From the NCBI GenBank assembly GCA_016647705.1, contig CM028328.1:4489311-4553310 (forward strand): a stretch of 64,000 nucleotides of DNA, in the 5' to 3' direction. The stretch comes from Eucommia ulmoides (lineage: Eukaryota > Streptophyta > Magnoliopsida > Garryales > Eucommiaceae). Position 1 is the first letter of the stretch. The number at the start of each line of letters is the position of its first letter. Below, piece after piece: positions 10,804 to 20,926 of the stretch. Made by a program: the position numbers and the translations under genes. The notes beneath the pieces were generated by a model. It searched no databases, was not told where the DNA came from, and saw nothing but the letters and a program-made list of their open reading frames with translations.

Positions 10804-11457
10804 TTTTAAGGGTAAATTGACTTTTACCGCCCTCTATTTTATCTAATTATCACTTTCTTCTCTTCATTTCAAAAAATTATATTTTACCTATTTCTATTTT
10901 TTAACAAAATAAAATATTAACTTTTTTTCATTTATATTAATGAAATATAATTAAAAATTAATGGAATTAAATTTTTCATTCTAAAGTTGGTCTGGCGCTG
11001 TTTCCGAATTAAATATGTTACCATCAAAATATGGAGTCGTCAATGTGGTGAACGCGCATGCTCACACGTGGATCAGACCGCATTGAATGACCTCATCAGG
11101 TCACTCCATCACCCATATATTAGAATATATGGTTCTTACTCAATCTTCTTTCTCAATCCATTTTGACTCTTTTTTCATTTATATTAATGGAATATGCTTA
11201 AAAATAGATGGAATAAAAATTTTTATCAATTTTAAGATGAAATAGACGAAATTACCTTCATTTCATCAATGATAAGAAAAAATAGATAAAAAATTTAATC
11301 TTATCAATTTTTAAGCATATTCTGTTAATTTAAACGGAAATAAGTTAGTTTTTCACTTTGTTCAAAAGTCAAAATAAGTAAAGTGTAATTTTTTTAAGTG
11401 AAAAAGAATAAAGTGATAATTAGATAAAATAGAGGGAGTAGAATGCAATTTATCAAA
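10804..11457. mobile_element. MITE with long inverted ends (about 650 bp)
   Basis: The left end reads GGTAAATTGACTTTTACCGC then CCTCTATTTTATCTAATTATC. The reverse complement of the right end reads GATAAATTGCATTCTACTCC then CTCTATTTTATCTAATTATC. The arms match for about 80 bases with few differences. Relatives: 16205-16440 with 20340-20506, and 34373-34838. Confidence 0.75.
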
Positions 11458-12423
11458 TTTTGTAAAGATATTCGAAACTTGAGGAGAAGGAAAATTTAAG
11501 AATTTGTTGGTTGTGGTTGCTTCAATTCAAGATTTTATTTTATATTTTTTGAATTTATCAGGGAGGTGGTTGGAGTTGGAGTTGGAGTAGGGCAAATATA
11601 GACGTTAACCTTATTAGTCAAAGATTTAGACATGCACATGTGATGGAAAATGGCTCCAAAATATATATTTCAAAATTCAAAATAAATAAATAAAATAAAA
11701 TTTTCAATTTTAAAATTTCAAATCTAATCTACCAAACCCTATAAAAAATTAGGCGTGTTTATTAAATTTTAGATTTTTTGGCGAACAGTACACAAAATTA
11801 AAATTTTAGTGTATACAGAACAAGTGTTACAGTAATTTTTTTAAAAGTTCAAAATTACTGTATAACATTTGAAAGTAATTGTACATCATAAAAATTATTG
11901 TAATATTTTATATGAAAAAATAATTTTTATGTATTATATAATTTTAAATTTTTGAAAAAAATTATTATAGCGCATGGATTTCATAGGATAAAATTTTAAT
12001 TTAGTGAACTATTAACTAAAAACTCATTAAATTTTTAGGAATTATCGGTGAACAATCTATGAACTTAAAGTTTTTGCCTATGCAACCCACAAGCTAAATT
12101 GATTTTTTTAAAAGTTTAAAATTACTGTACTACATTAAGTCACTGTAATTTTTTCAAGTAAAAAATTACAGTACTTTTTATAGTGTTCGACGACTTTTAG
12201 ATTTTTTACAATAATTTTAGATTTTTGAAAAAATTATTGTATCGAGTGAGTTAGATAAATAATAAATTGCAAAATTTGATATAATGGAAAAAAAAACTTA
12301 AATTTTATTAACTCATAATTATATTTTATTTCAATAAATTAAAAAAAAAATAATGTGATGACAAATTTTAGGTCTTTTTTATTGTATTTTTTGAATTTAA
12401 TGTGTAATTTAATATCTTATTTA

Positions 12424-12549
12424 GGTTTATTTCTACCATTTATGAGTATATATGTATTAGGTTTAGGTTTATTTCTATCATTTATGAGTACATATGTATT
12501 AGGTAAAGGTTTATTTCTTTCATTGATGATTGCGTATGTATTAGGTCTC
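12424..12549 (+). repeat. 42-bp tandem repeat, three copies, in frame
   Basis: The unit GGTTTATTTCTACCATTTAT plus GAGTATATATGTATTA and a short linker starts at 12424, 12466 and 12508, exactly 42 bases apart. It lies inside an open frame at 12355-12591 and would encode three hydrophobic 14-residue repeats (LGLFLPFMSIYVLG and variants). No family is known to me, so coding status is unproven. Confidence 0.8.
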
Positions 12550-13479
12550 AATTATTTTTTATTAAAATATATAATACATGATGAAATTTAAAAGATAGAA
12601 AGAAAGGGAAACATCACCTGTATTTATGACAAATGCGACAATAATTTTATATTTTTTTGCCAAATACCACGAAAATTTGTTATCGAAATTTTTTTTTATC
12701 AATTACCTATTGCCCTTATCTTTAGATAAAATAAAATAAAAATACTTACAATTTTGCCCCCTTTTCTTATTTATTATTTTTCCTTTTTTTTTACTCTCCC
12801 TCTGTCTCACACACCCCTAAGCCACCACCGCACTAGCCAAGTTGTCGCCACTGCCAACTCCTACCACCGTCTCCTCCTCCTCTTCTCTCACTATCTCTCT
12901 CCCATGAATCCCTACCAAATAGATGTAGATCTGACAAGAAGATGGGGTGCTTGGGGGCGGGAATCGGGCTAGGAGAGAGAGTAAACAATGTCACCAGCAA
13001 TGGCAAACGAAGGCGCAAGAGAAATGGAAGTAGGAGGATGGAGGGAGAAAAAAAGGAGAAAATGAGAAAAGAGGAAATAAAAGAAATAAAAAAGAGAGAA
13101 AAAATTTAAAAATAAAATAAAATATGAGTGGTCAAAACAAATAAGTAAGTGCAATTCATCAATGAAGTTTTTGTATTACATGGTAAAATTAGATTTTAAA
13201 GAATAAGATTAGTATGCCAACGCAGGTCAATTCCGATTTGCGAGGTTAGATGTTCTAGTTAAAAAAGATAAGTGGTGTCCTTGATATTTGTTAAAAGATA
13301 GATAATTATTATAATCATCTCCTCAAATACATAGGATATCACTGATAATTTCTACATGAAGAAATACATCCATTATATTTAGTAAATCTTTGAATAAAAT
13401 AAATATTGAAATTAAGAACCATATAAATTCTAAAAACATAATAATTGGGGTTTTAATATTTTGTACCCCATAACAATCT

Positions 13480-13830
13480 CCCTCTCATATATCAGGACTT
13501 TGGTCAGCTAACCCTTAATCACTATCTCCCTTTGTGACTATTGGGTCTTAATTGTTATAACTTAGACTGTGATACCATTATAGGAATTAGGATGGTCTTA
13601 GGTCTCTCTCTACCGCAAAAACTAGCTCATGAGGTGAAGTTTATCCTCACACTTATAACATAGCCACCAGTCTTTTTCACATCCGATGTGGAATAAATTC
13701 AACAATCTCTCTCTCACATATTAGGCCTTCGGTCAGCTAATCCTCAGCCAGTCTCCCTCTTTTTGTGGCTATTGAGTCTCCAACCCTTTCCACATCCGAT
13801 ATGGAATAAACTCAACATGATGTAACTGTT
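13480..13830 (-). repeat. Dispersed LTR/TRIM-like repeat fragment, internally duplicated
   Basis: CACATCCGATGTGGAATAAA and CACATCCGATATGGAATAAA occur about 110 bases apart, each next to a TTGTGGCTATTG-like or CTCCCTCT-like phrase. The block is the opposite-strand relative of 1155-1480. It is a fossil remnant without whole ends. Confidence 0.5.
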
Positions 13831-15914
13831 TTTAATGAGATTTATGGACATTTGTAACCTTCTTTTTTTCCTCTTCCCGTTCCATTCTCTATCCAAATAT
13901 TGAGAAGTTAAAAATATAAATATAACGTAACATATATTATTATATGTGTATATATTATAGGTTTTTTTATAGAGAATCTGTAAAGGTCAAAAGGAGATGA
14001 TTGAAATGTCATTAATGTCCTCTTAAAAATAGTTGGGCAGACGATTGGTGACAATTTGTCATCCAAAATTGTAGTCGAATAATTGATTTGGATTGAACTG
14101 TGATCATTTTAAAACTTCATAGTGTCATGGATTCAAATTGAAATTATAGGAACCAAAGTGAAATAATGGTCAAATTTCAAGGTGCAAAATGTCAAAACAC
14201 CATAATATTAGTAAGAAATTATATCATTTTCTAAATTACTTATAAATCATACTCTTTCCACAAATGAGTAGACACCAATTGGCTTTTTCATTTTTCTTTT
14301 TTTTTCTTATGATTTGAACTTTTTAATTTAATCTTTTGAAGGTTATGATTAGTGGAGACTTCTTTTTTTATTTTTTTATTAATATTATTATTTAAAACAA
14401 ATATTATCTTTCTTTTTTGCTAAATTAGTGGGGAGCCTCCATGATAACCACCACTTTGACATACACTAATTAACGGAAAAAAGAAAAAAGAAAAAAACAG
14501 ACACAAAAGGCATGGTTTGGTTGAGTCAATTCAACAACAAGCCAAATTGGCAAATAGAGTTTCTAAGAGTGCCAATATCAATTCCTACCAAAAATAATGA
14601 AATTTTAAATTTAATCCTTTTTATTTCTATTAAAAAATACAATTTCTATATCGGCAAAAACTTTAAGAAGAGAAAAAATAAATGAATTTTCGTGTTTTTT
14701 ATTTTTTTAAAATTTTTCGTGTTCGATTATGGAGCAGGACAAGTCGACCCGTGGAGCATCCATATAGACCCCAAGTTCCATAAATAGTTATCGTGTGAAT
14801 AGATGTGAATTTTGGTCTCAATAATCATGTCTATTCGATAAACATTTATTGGAAATGACACAACTTTTGACATTTTCATCGATATCTCTAAATTTTCTAA
14901 TCTCATCAAATTACAGAAATTTGAGTGGTATTGGTTAGTGAGTGTGTGAATATTAGAGGGAAATAATCTAATAGTATTTTGCTTGGGGACGAGAGAAAAA
15001 ACGAACACGGGTTGTAAATGGGCCTTCTAAATCCGAAAGGTACACTTCTGTTTTAATGTTTCCGCATTAGTTTACATTTTGAAACAAACAAAAATTTAAA
15101 AATAAAAAATGCCTAGTTTGATAGTACGATGGAAGTATGATTAATTTCAAAATTGTAGTCTACGACAATTTTTTTCCTCAAACGACTTTCATTTGTAAAA
15201 GACAGTAAAAAAATGAGGTTGGAAATCAAATCGCATAAAAATATGATTGAGCAAAAGCATCTTTGAAGTGATTTTAGCCAACAATATTTTTCTGCCAATG
15301 ATTTTTTATATATTTTTTGTACATTACATTTTTACTATTTTTTTAATTAAATTATACTCCTATAAATATCACATCAAATAATTAATAATATTAATTAATT
15401 AATACAAATTTCATATAATTGACTCTATAAATTTTAAATTATAAAATTATTTTTTAAAACCAAATAGCATAAACTTAATATACCATATAATATTTTATCT
15501 TTAAGGATATATAACATAAATAATAGGCATGGAAGGATATAATTCACGTTACGTAATTTAAAATCACTTTCATATACATAATCCAAACATTCACATCTAG
15601 ATACATTTTTACGAAGAACAATTTACTATTGAACATCTAAATATCAATTTATGTTTTGACCTGATTTTTACGCCAATACTTTTAAATTGATTTTTAGAGA
15701 CAACATTTATCAAGCCGAGTGCGAAAGTAGCACTTAATATAGTCCGCATTGATGAAGCATACATAGATCAATTTCACTTCCCATTCAAGAGGAGGGGATT
15801 CAATGATTAATAGCATGTGTCAATTGTATCATTCCTTTTTTTACCATTGATTTCTTTTGAGAACAAAAAGGAAATTTCACTTTGTTGTGATGATTTCTAC
15901 AAAAGTTAAAAAGA

Positions 15915-16209
15915 GCTTTAGTTAATGTTTGGTTGTATGGAATTGAGACCTCATTTTGTGTGTGTGTATATATACTTGTATTTATTTTTAATTTCGATTT
16001 CAAGGTTTCAATTTTGCAATTCCAAAAGCGTATATACATTTATAGATATCACATGCTTTCAATTGCTACCTTTGTTCGTGTTTGATTACACAAAATTAGG
16101 AACATAAAATTTGAATCGAATAAAACATACAAGAATTTGAAAAAATTATGCGTTCATTTCTAGATTCCAATTCCAAGAAATCAATTCTATGCCACCAAAC
16201 ACTACCTTA
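15915..16209. mobile_element. MITE (GGTAGTGTTTGGTTGTATGGAATTG family)
   Basis: Left end TAATGTTTGGTTGTATGGAA and the reverse complement of the right end TAAGGTAGTGTTTGGTGGCA are inverted repeats. Similar ends lie at 35031-35178, and a right end alone lies near 26740-26772. Confidence 0.6.
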
Positions 16210-16518
16210 AAAAATGGATAAATTGTCTTTTATCACCCTCTATTTTGCCTAATTATCAATTTACCGCTTTCTACCTCAGAAAGTTATACTTTATCTACTT
16301 CTATTTTTGAACAAAATGAGAAACTAACTTTTTTTCCATTTAAATTAACAGAATATTCTTAAAAATAGATGAAATTAAATTTTTCATCCATTTTTTTAAT
16401 AAAGTAGATGAAACCATCCCTTTATTTTAAGAAAAAATTACCTAATAAGCCTAAATCAATTATTTATTACCAATAAATGTCAATTAGTTTATGATAAACC
16501 GAAAACTCCCATCTTAAT

Positions 16519-18728
16519 TGTTGATCCCAATATTTTAATAGACAATTAAGTGTTGATATTTTTTTGTGAAACTAACAAGTTTATTGAGTGTTTTAGTGTA
16601 AAAGTTTTATTATTGGTGTTTTCATAAAGTAATTACTAAGGATGCAAAGAGATAAACAAAGAAACGGATATTAAGAAATTGAAGATTATGAAGAATTTAG
16701 GTAAAAACAACTCAAGTTATTTTTACTCTTAATGTATCCCGATTAAGATTGCACACAACACAAAATTGACCTAGACAAGATTAGTGTTTAAAATTGATTA
16801 ATAGTGTCAATTTAGTTGACCGAAAAAAGAAATCGGTTAAATGGTTTAAAACGTCGATGATTGGAGTTGAAATGAATTGAGGAGTAATTTTCCAGCAATG
16901 ATAAACCAACCGACCAAGGAGGTTCAGTCAACCGATGGGCAAAGGCTGGAGGAATTGGAAGTCTCTAAATTGATCGGTCAACTGACCATCGATAATCGGT
17001 CAACCGACTAGAACCAAAAAATGGCTTGAGGAGCATCCTGAATCGATCGGTCAACTGACCCATAGCGGATCGGTCAACCGACCGTCATTTGAGAATGGCT
17101 TGGCTATCATCCTTCATCGATCGATCGACCGATAGGCAGAGGCAAGTCAACCGATCGTGTTGTTTCAAATTCTGAGGAATTTCAGGATTTGATCCAAAAC
17201 TAGCAGTTAACTAGTTGTTTTTTGGTTGATCTTTTGGAAATATCTTAGGAATTTGAATATATTATAGATATATTACTTCTATTTGAATATCCTTATAGAT
17301 ATAGTACATGAAATTAAAGTGTTTCTTAAATTGATAAATTTAATACTTCCCATCTAGTTTAATTTGAGATTGAGAAATATTTTGAGGACCTAATTGAATA
17401 TTTTAAAAGCTATATTTGAGTGAATTGAACCAGAATTGAGTAATATTGATATATGGGGTCTATATGAGCATTTAAATGTCATATCTTGTGAGAACTGACC
17501 ATTAGAGGGCTTGTTTCAAATATGTTTAAATAGACCTGCGTTTTTTACATATCAAATTATCTCAATCAATCAAGAATAATTAGTTCCTGAGCATTCTGAG
17601 AGTTATCATTATAATATTATATTGAGCGATCATTGTGATATCATTATGTTATTAAAGTTCTTGAGTTAAAGCGTTAATTGATTTGGCATCATCGATCTAA
17701 GTTGTCTAGCAATATGATTTGCAATCTTTCGGTGTTTTTCTGGTGAGATCATTTCAAGTTTTTATTCTTTATTGTGATTATATATTATTACTGTTTGCTT
17801 GGATATAAGATCTTGTGAAATCGAAAAAAAAAAAAAAAAAAAAAAAAAGGCCTAAAAAAATTCTTTTAAAACGATTTGTGTGATAATCTGACTATGTGCT
17901 CAATTTTGTGTTACCCGCTTATTTTATAATCAGATTTTGATTTCTTCACTTAAAATATTAATTGAGTTTTAATTTATTTGGGGTGGTAGAAATTCCGAGT
18001 GGGAAGAAACTTATCAATTTTTGTAATTGATGAGTTTTGTATAGATTAGATATTGTTGAGAGTATCTAGTCAGGGGTAATTGAGTTTCAATCTCTTCTTG
18101 TAAAGAGATTGAGGTTTAATCTTTACCTAAAGTATAAAAATGTTAGGTTACTATTTTTCGTGAAAAGAGCTAGGCTTGATTTTTCCTTATTAGAATTGAT
18201 TGAGTATGATTTGTAACGGTTCTATCCTTACTAATGAAAATGATACTTGGAGTATTTTTTGTGAGGTTTGATTCTTAACCTAAGGTATAAAAGAATTAAA
18301 TTTGATCCTTAGCATGTGAAATGATTAGGTTAGTCTTTAGCCTGAAAAAAGATAAAATTCTTCATTAGCCTGTGAAAAATGATTGTAAAGGTTGATTCTG
18401 AGTCTGTGAAAAGAATCGTTGTGTAAAGGTTTGGTTCCTATCTGGAAAATGAATTTTGAGTTTAATGGGTGCGAATCTCCGTGGGGTTTAGAAGACTGCA
18501 TTAGTCAAAAGTAACTTGGTGAATTAGAATATATCGTGGTGTTTTGCATTGTTACTTTATTTATTTATTGTTATTTGGGTATGCATTTAGAATTATATAT
18601 TTATTCGCTGCTATATAAAGATAATAATTAATCTAGGATTAAATTAATTATTTGAATATTTAAGTGTTAAAAGATAAGAATTTGGTTTAAATTTTATAAT
18701 CCCTCTTGGGTAGATGACTGGGCCAACA
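16519..18728. mobile_element. Probable solo LTR (about 2.2 kb), fossil
   Basis: The segment starts TGTTGATCCC and ends GGGCCAACA, the short inverted TG...CA ends of an LTR. It is flanked by TTAAT and CTAAT, a one-mismatch 5-bp target duplication. No coding part is present on either side, so it reads as a solo LTR left by recombination, probably of a Copia-type element and moderately old. It contains the GGTCAACCGACC tandem block and a 28-base A run at 17822-17848. Confidence 0.5.
16905..17160 (+). repeat. Tandem repeat of about 75 bp carrying paired GGTCAACCGACC palindromes
   Basis: The unit GATCGGTCAACTGACC, a short gap, ATCGGTCAACCGACC, then TGGCTTG...CATCCT recurs about 3.5 times. At least seven near-palindromic GGTCAACYGACC motifs fall in 250 bases. 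It lies inside the probable solo LTR. Confidence 0.8.
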
Positions 18729-19129
18729 CTAATTATCTCATGAATTGATTAATCTCAAATTTAAAAAACTCCAAATATCAAATTACTGATTTTCCCCTGA
18801 TTCATTTTAACCCTAATTTTTAGTCGTACGCTCTATCTCATTTCAAACCTAATAAACACAACAACAGTTGCTTCCTTTCATTTGCCTCTCATCGCACAGC
18901 TTCGCCGCCCCACAGCAGCCCATCGCCGCCTATCCAATTTTGATCATCATTGTTGTTGCATATCAGCTTGGCGCCGTCGCTGCAAAGTCATCCTCTCTCT
19001 TGTGCCGCTCGCCACTGTCACCGCCCCTTCCGCTTGTTGATGTTGTCGTTGCCGCAACCACAACCGCCTTTACAAGCTAGTAACCGCCTCGTAACCGTTC
19101 AAAAACTGTTCGTACGTAGATCTGGCCAG

Positions 19130-19440
19130 ATTTGAGTATATTGATCTCCTCTGTTTAGTTCAGATCTAGCTTAAATCTGATTGTTTTTTGTCCATTTCAA
19201 CAATTTTTAGTGGATCGTTATTACTTAGATCTAACATTTTTTTGAAAATCGAAGAATCTCTTGCTTTATATCTGATTTTGGTTGATTTCAACTATTTTCT
19301 TGAATACTTGTTTAGACCTTATCTTGAATAGTTCAGATCTAGCTTAGATCTTATCATTTTTGGTCAATTTTAACGATTTTCAATGAATTGTTGTTACATT
19401 TCAAAGATTTTCTTGAATGTTTGCTTAGATTTGATCTTGA
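19130..19440 (+). repeat. Degenerate two-copy tandem repeat, TTCAGATCTAGCTTA
   Basis: GTTCAGATCTAGCTTAAATC (about 19158) and GTTCAGATCTAGCTTAGATC (about 19339) each start a similar stretch through TTTTTGTC-AATTT-AACNATTTT. The period is near 180 bases. Confidence 0.6.
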
Positions 19441-19935
19441 ATGTTACACTCAACATACACGAATTTGCAATGGCTGTAATTATTAGATAATGTTACATTC
19501 AATACGCATATTTATTTAATTATCAGCAGTTAGATGATGTTATATTCAACATACACGATTTTTATAACGACTGCGATTTATTAGATAATGTTACATTCAA
19601 CATGCATGTTTGATAATATTCCAAAACAACTGGATTTAATCAGATTATGTTCAACAAACATTCTAAAAGCTGATTTTAAGAATATTAGATAATGTTACAT
19701 TCAACACGCATATTTTTTTGAATCATGACAAGATTAGACAATGTTACATTCAATACGGACATTGAAATTTGAATTTTGACAATCTTAGACAGTGTTACAT
19801 TTAACACACACATTGAAAGAAATGGCACAAAAGAAATAATCAGATGTATAGCAATATTAGATAAAAAAAAAGGTACAACTAGTTGTTCCCTTGGATGTTT
19901 CATTTAACATTGTCTTTAGATGTTACATATAACAT
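19438..19935 (+). repeat. Degenerate tandem array of TTAGATAATGTTACATTCAA units
   Basis: The core TTAGATAATGTTACATTCAA followed by CACGCAT occurs about eight times at variable spacing of roughly 50-75 bases (for example near 19482, 19530, 19587, 19687, 19735, 19790). The whole block is AT-rich and non-coding. Confidence 0.8.
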
Positions 19936-19984
19936 CCACGCATAATACGACTCATACGTCTAAAAAATAGGATTATCATATCTT

Positions 19985-20185
19985 AAAAAAAAAGAACATT
20001 TTACTGATTAATACAATGTAAAAATATTGATTTTACAACATCAGAAAAAATAGGATATTTTCCTGATTAATATAATGTAAAAAAGAGGACATTTACTGAT
20101 TAATACATCTATTGTTAATCGTAAAAAATATGATATTTTACTGATTAATATAGTGTAAAAATATTAATTTTATAACATTAGGAAT
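19985..20185 (+). repeat. About 62-bp tandem array, TTTTACTGATTAATA
   Basis: Three to four degenerate copies of TTTTACTGATTAATACAATG followed by TAAAAATATTGATTTTA start near 19998, 20050, 20092 and 20138. It directly follows the TTAGATAATG array but has a different unit. Confidence 0.75.
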
Positions 20186-20506
20186 TACGAAAAAATTCAT
20201 GTATTTTGATATTAACATTGAAAGTTACATTCTCATTGAATGAAATGTATTTTACTTAGAAAAACACAAGATGACCTGCTGATGCAAAAAAAAAAAAAAT
20301 GGGATGTATTGGTACTTTGCAAAGCCAAAAGAGACCTCATGGTGCTTGCCCCTTATTTATCTATTTCATCCAAAATTAGATGAAAATTTTAATTTCATCA
20401 ATTTTTAAAAACATTTTATTAACTTAAAGTGTAATTTTTCAAAGTGAGAGGACAAAGTGATAATTAGACAAAATAAAAAGGATAAAAACCAATTTACCCT
20501 AAAATA

Positions 20507-20658
20507 ATTAAATTAAATTCCATGTAACCAAAGCAAAAATGAAGGAAACAATCTCAGCAATACGAATGCATATCTTTTATCACCAAACATCAAAAAACAA
20601 AATGACATAAAAAAATAAAAACAAGGACCAAAAAAATAGCAAAATATTTATAAAAATA

Positions 20659-20689
<31 letters not shown>

Positions 20690-20926
20690 GAAAAAAAGGA
20701 AAAAAAAAAAAAACATTTTGTTTCAACCCAATTTATTACCCCCCCCAACCCAAATACAAGTAGAGAGCTAAATGAAGCAACCATCAAAACAAAGAAAAAA
20801 AAACATGAAAGTGTCTCTACAAATAGTTTACACATTTAAAAAAAAAAAAAAAGACACTACTACTATTCATTTGTAACTTGTTCTTTTTTCTTGGGTGTAG
20901 TATTATGAATAATAGGAGGAGAAGAC
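20507..20926. other. Low-complexity A-rich DNA and 3' UTR of the ARF-GAP gene
   Basis: Long A runs with scattered G and T occupy 20600-20720. The part next to 20927 should be the 3' UTR of the minus-strand ARF-GAP gene. No other feature was seen. Confidence 0.5.

Larger units (their letters stand above)
11458..15900. other. Gene-free AT-rich intergenic DNA
   Basis: No gene was recognised. Contents include an AT-rich stretch at 11650-12340 with a recurring AAAATTACTGTA text, the 42 bp array at 12424-12549, and a CT/CCACC-rich then GGAGG-rich block at 12780-13040. They also include the repeat fragment at 13480-13830 and a possible MITE at about 15110-15600 with borders I could not fix. Confidence 0.5.
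16205..20506. mobile_element. MITE apparently split by about 3.9 kb of inserted DNA
   Basis: The left part (16205-16440, ATAAATTGTCTTTTATCACC then CTCTATTTTGCCTAATTATC) and the right part (20340-20506, GTGATAATTAGACAAAATAA up to CCAATTTACCC) match the two ends of the 10804-11457 element. Between them lie a probable solo LTR, a gene-leader-like GC-rich block (18860-19085) and several tandem arrays. Alternatively the two parts are unrelated half copies. The flanking CCCTTTATT and CCCCTTATT may be a degenerate 9-bp target duplication. Confidence 0.4.

Noticed and set aside
16905-17160. CRISPR-like spaced repeats
   Set aside because: Plant nuclear DNA; repeats are degenerate palindromes in a larger tandem unit and the spacers are also repeated.
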